Notes under the pieces: model-generated
What the model was told of the DNA's origin: nothing
Databases searched by the model: none
What the model saw: the letters and a program-made list of their open reading frames with translations, nothing else
Shown here: piece by piece, positions 63,770 to 64,000 of the stretch
Layout of the letters: each line of letters begins with the position of its first letter
Position numbering within the stretch: the stretch's first letter is position 1
Source of the DNA: Gossypium raimondii
Taxonomy: Eukaryota > Streptophyta > Magnoliopsida > Malvales > Malvaceae
NCBI RefSeq assembly: GCF_025698545.1
Contig: NC_068570.1
Span: forward strand, 7,006,001-7,070,000
DNA length: 64,000 nt
Direction: 5' to 3'
Made by a program: the position numbers and the translations under genes

Positions 63770-64000
63770 TTTCCGAAACAGAGGGAAAAATTACTGTAGG
63801 ATATGATCGGGATTTGAAAAAGAAAGGGAAAAAAGAAGAAGCAGTACAGTAATAATAAGAAAAGGCGTAAAAAGGTTAATAAAAGGAAATTAAATAAGTA
63901 CAGTTTTAATAAGATGTAATACAAGGGTGCGTGGCGGAGAAATCGGGTGAGAAGTGATGAAAGAAAGGTCGTTGCCGACAGACACAAAGTTGATGGACAG
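63770..64000 (-). promoter_or_regulatory. Leader and proximal promoter of the SYT gene, cut by the window edge
   Basis: Upstream of the start codon (63767-63769). On the minus strand it is pyrimidine-rich with no obvious TATA box. The transcription start cannot be placed. Confidence 0.35.

Overview
The window is plant nuclear DNA. It is AT-rich, its genes carry plant GT-AG introns, and the space between them is filled with nested LTR retrotransposons, small inverted-repeat elements and SINEs. Large LTRs of about 3 kb that end GGGTGTTACA and carry clusters of palindromic CACACGG-CGTGTG motifs suggest Malvaceae, probably cotton (Gossypium). That assignment is inferred from remembered repeat signatures and was not tested by a search.

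Five genes can be supported. (1) A type I vacuolar H+-pyrophosphatase lies on the minus strand from 3192 and runs off the left edge; about 514 of roughly 765 residues are present. (2) A bifunctional mRNA-capping enzyme (25120-27060, minus) is encoded without any intron. (3) A TOC90-like chloroplast preprotein import receptor spans 28894-31944 (plus). (4) A PAP26-like purple acid phosphatase spans 50701-56035 (plus, nine coding exons, 477 aa). (5) A SYT4/SYT5-like tethering protein with one membrane anchor, an SMP domain and two C2 domains spans 57261-63769 (minus, twelve exons, 570 aa). I rebuilt the exon structures by eye; every junction keeps the reading frame and uses GT-AG borders. The genes are unrelated housekeeping or membrane-traffic genes with no sign of a shared pathway.

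The repeats fall in layers. 3.3-9.3 kb holds an hAT-like MITE, a SINE piece and a long-arm fold-back element. 9.3-15.4 kb is a Ty3-gypsy solo LTR with a perfect CATTA target duplication, a second solo LTR nested in it, and an inversion whose breakpoint left a perfect 180-bp inverted duplication. 15.4-24.9 kb holds retrotransposon scraps, an intact SINE, a second fold-back element and a SINE split by a MITE. 33-49 kb is a retrotransposon nest: Ty1-copia pieces on both strands, a minus-strand gypsy solo LTR with its own insertion, and a plus-strand gypsy 3' end inside a copia element. The copia element also holds a foreign 1.37-kb LTR-like insert flanked by 104-bp copies of copia sequence. Two more small elements sit in introns of the phosphatase and SYT genes.

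I found no new multi-gene system. The most unusual signals are the inversion with duplicated breakpoint inside nested LTRs, the 104-bp duplication around the LTR-like insert, the intronless capping enzyme with an unfamiliar C-terminal tail, the fold-back family whose second copy has a different and GC-richer core, and an intronic inverted-repeat element whose interior is triplicated.
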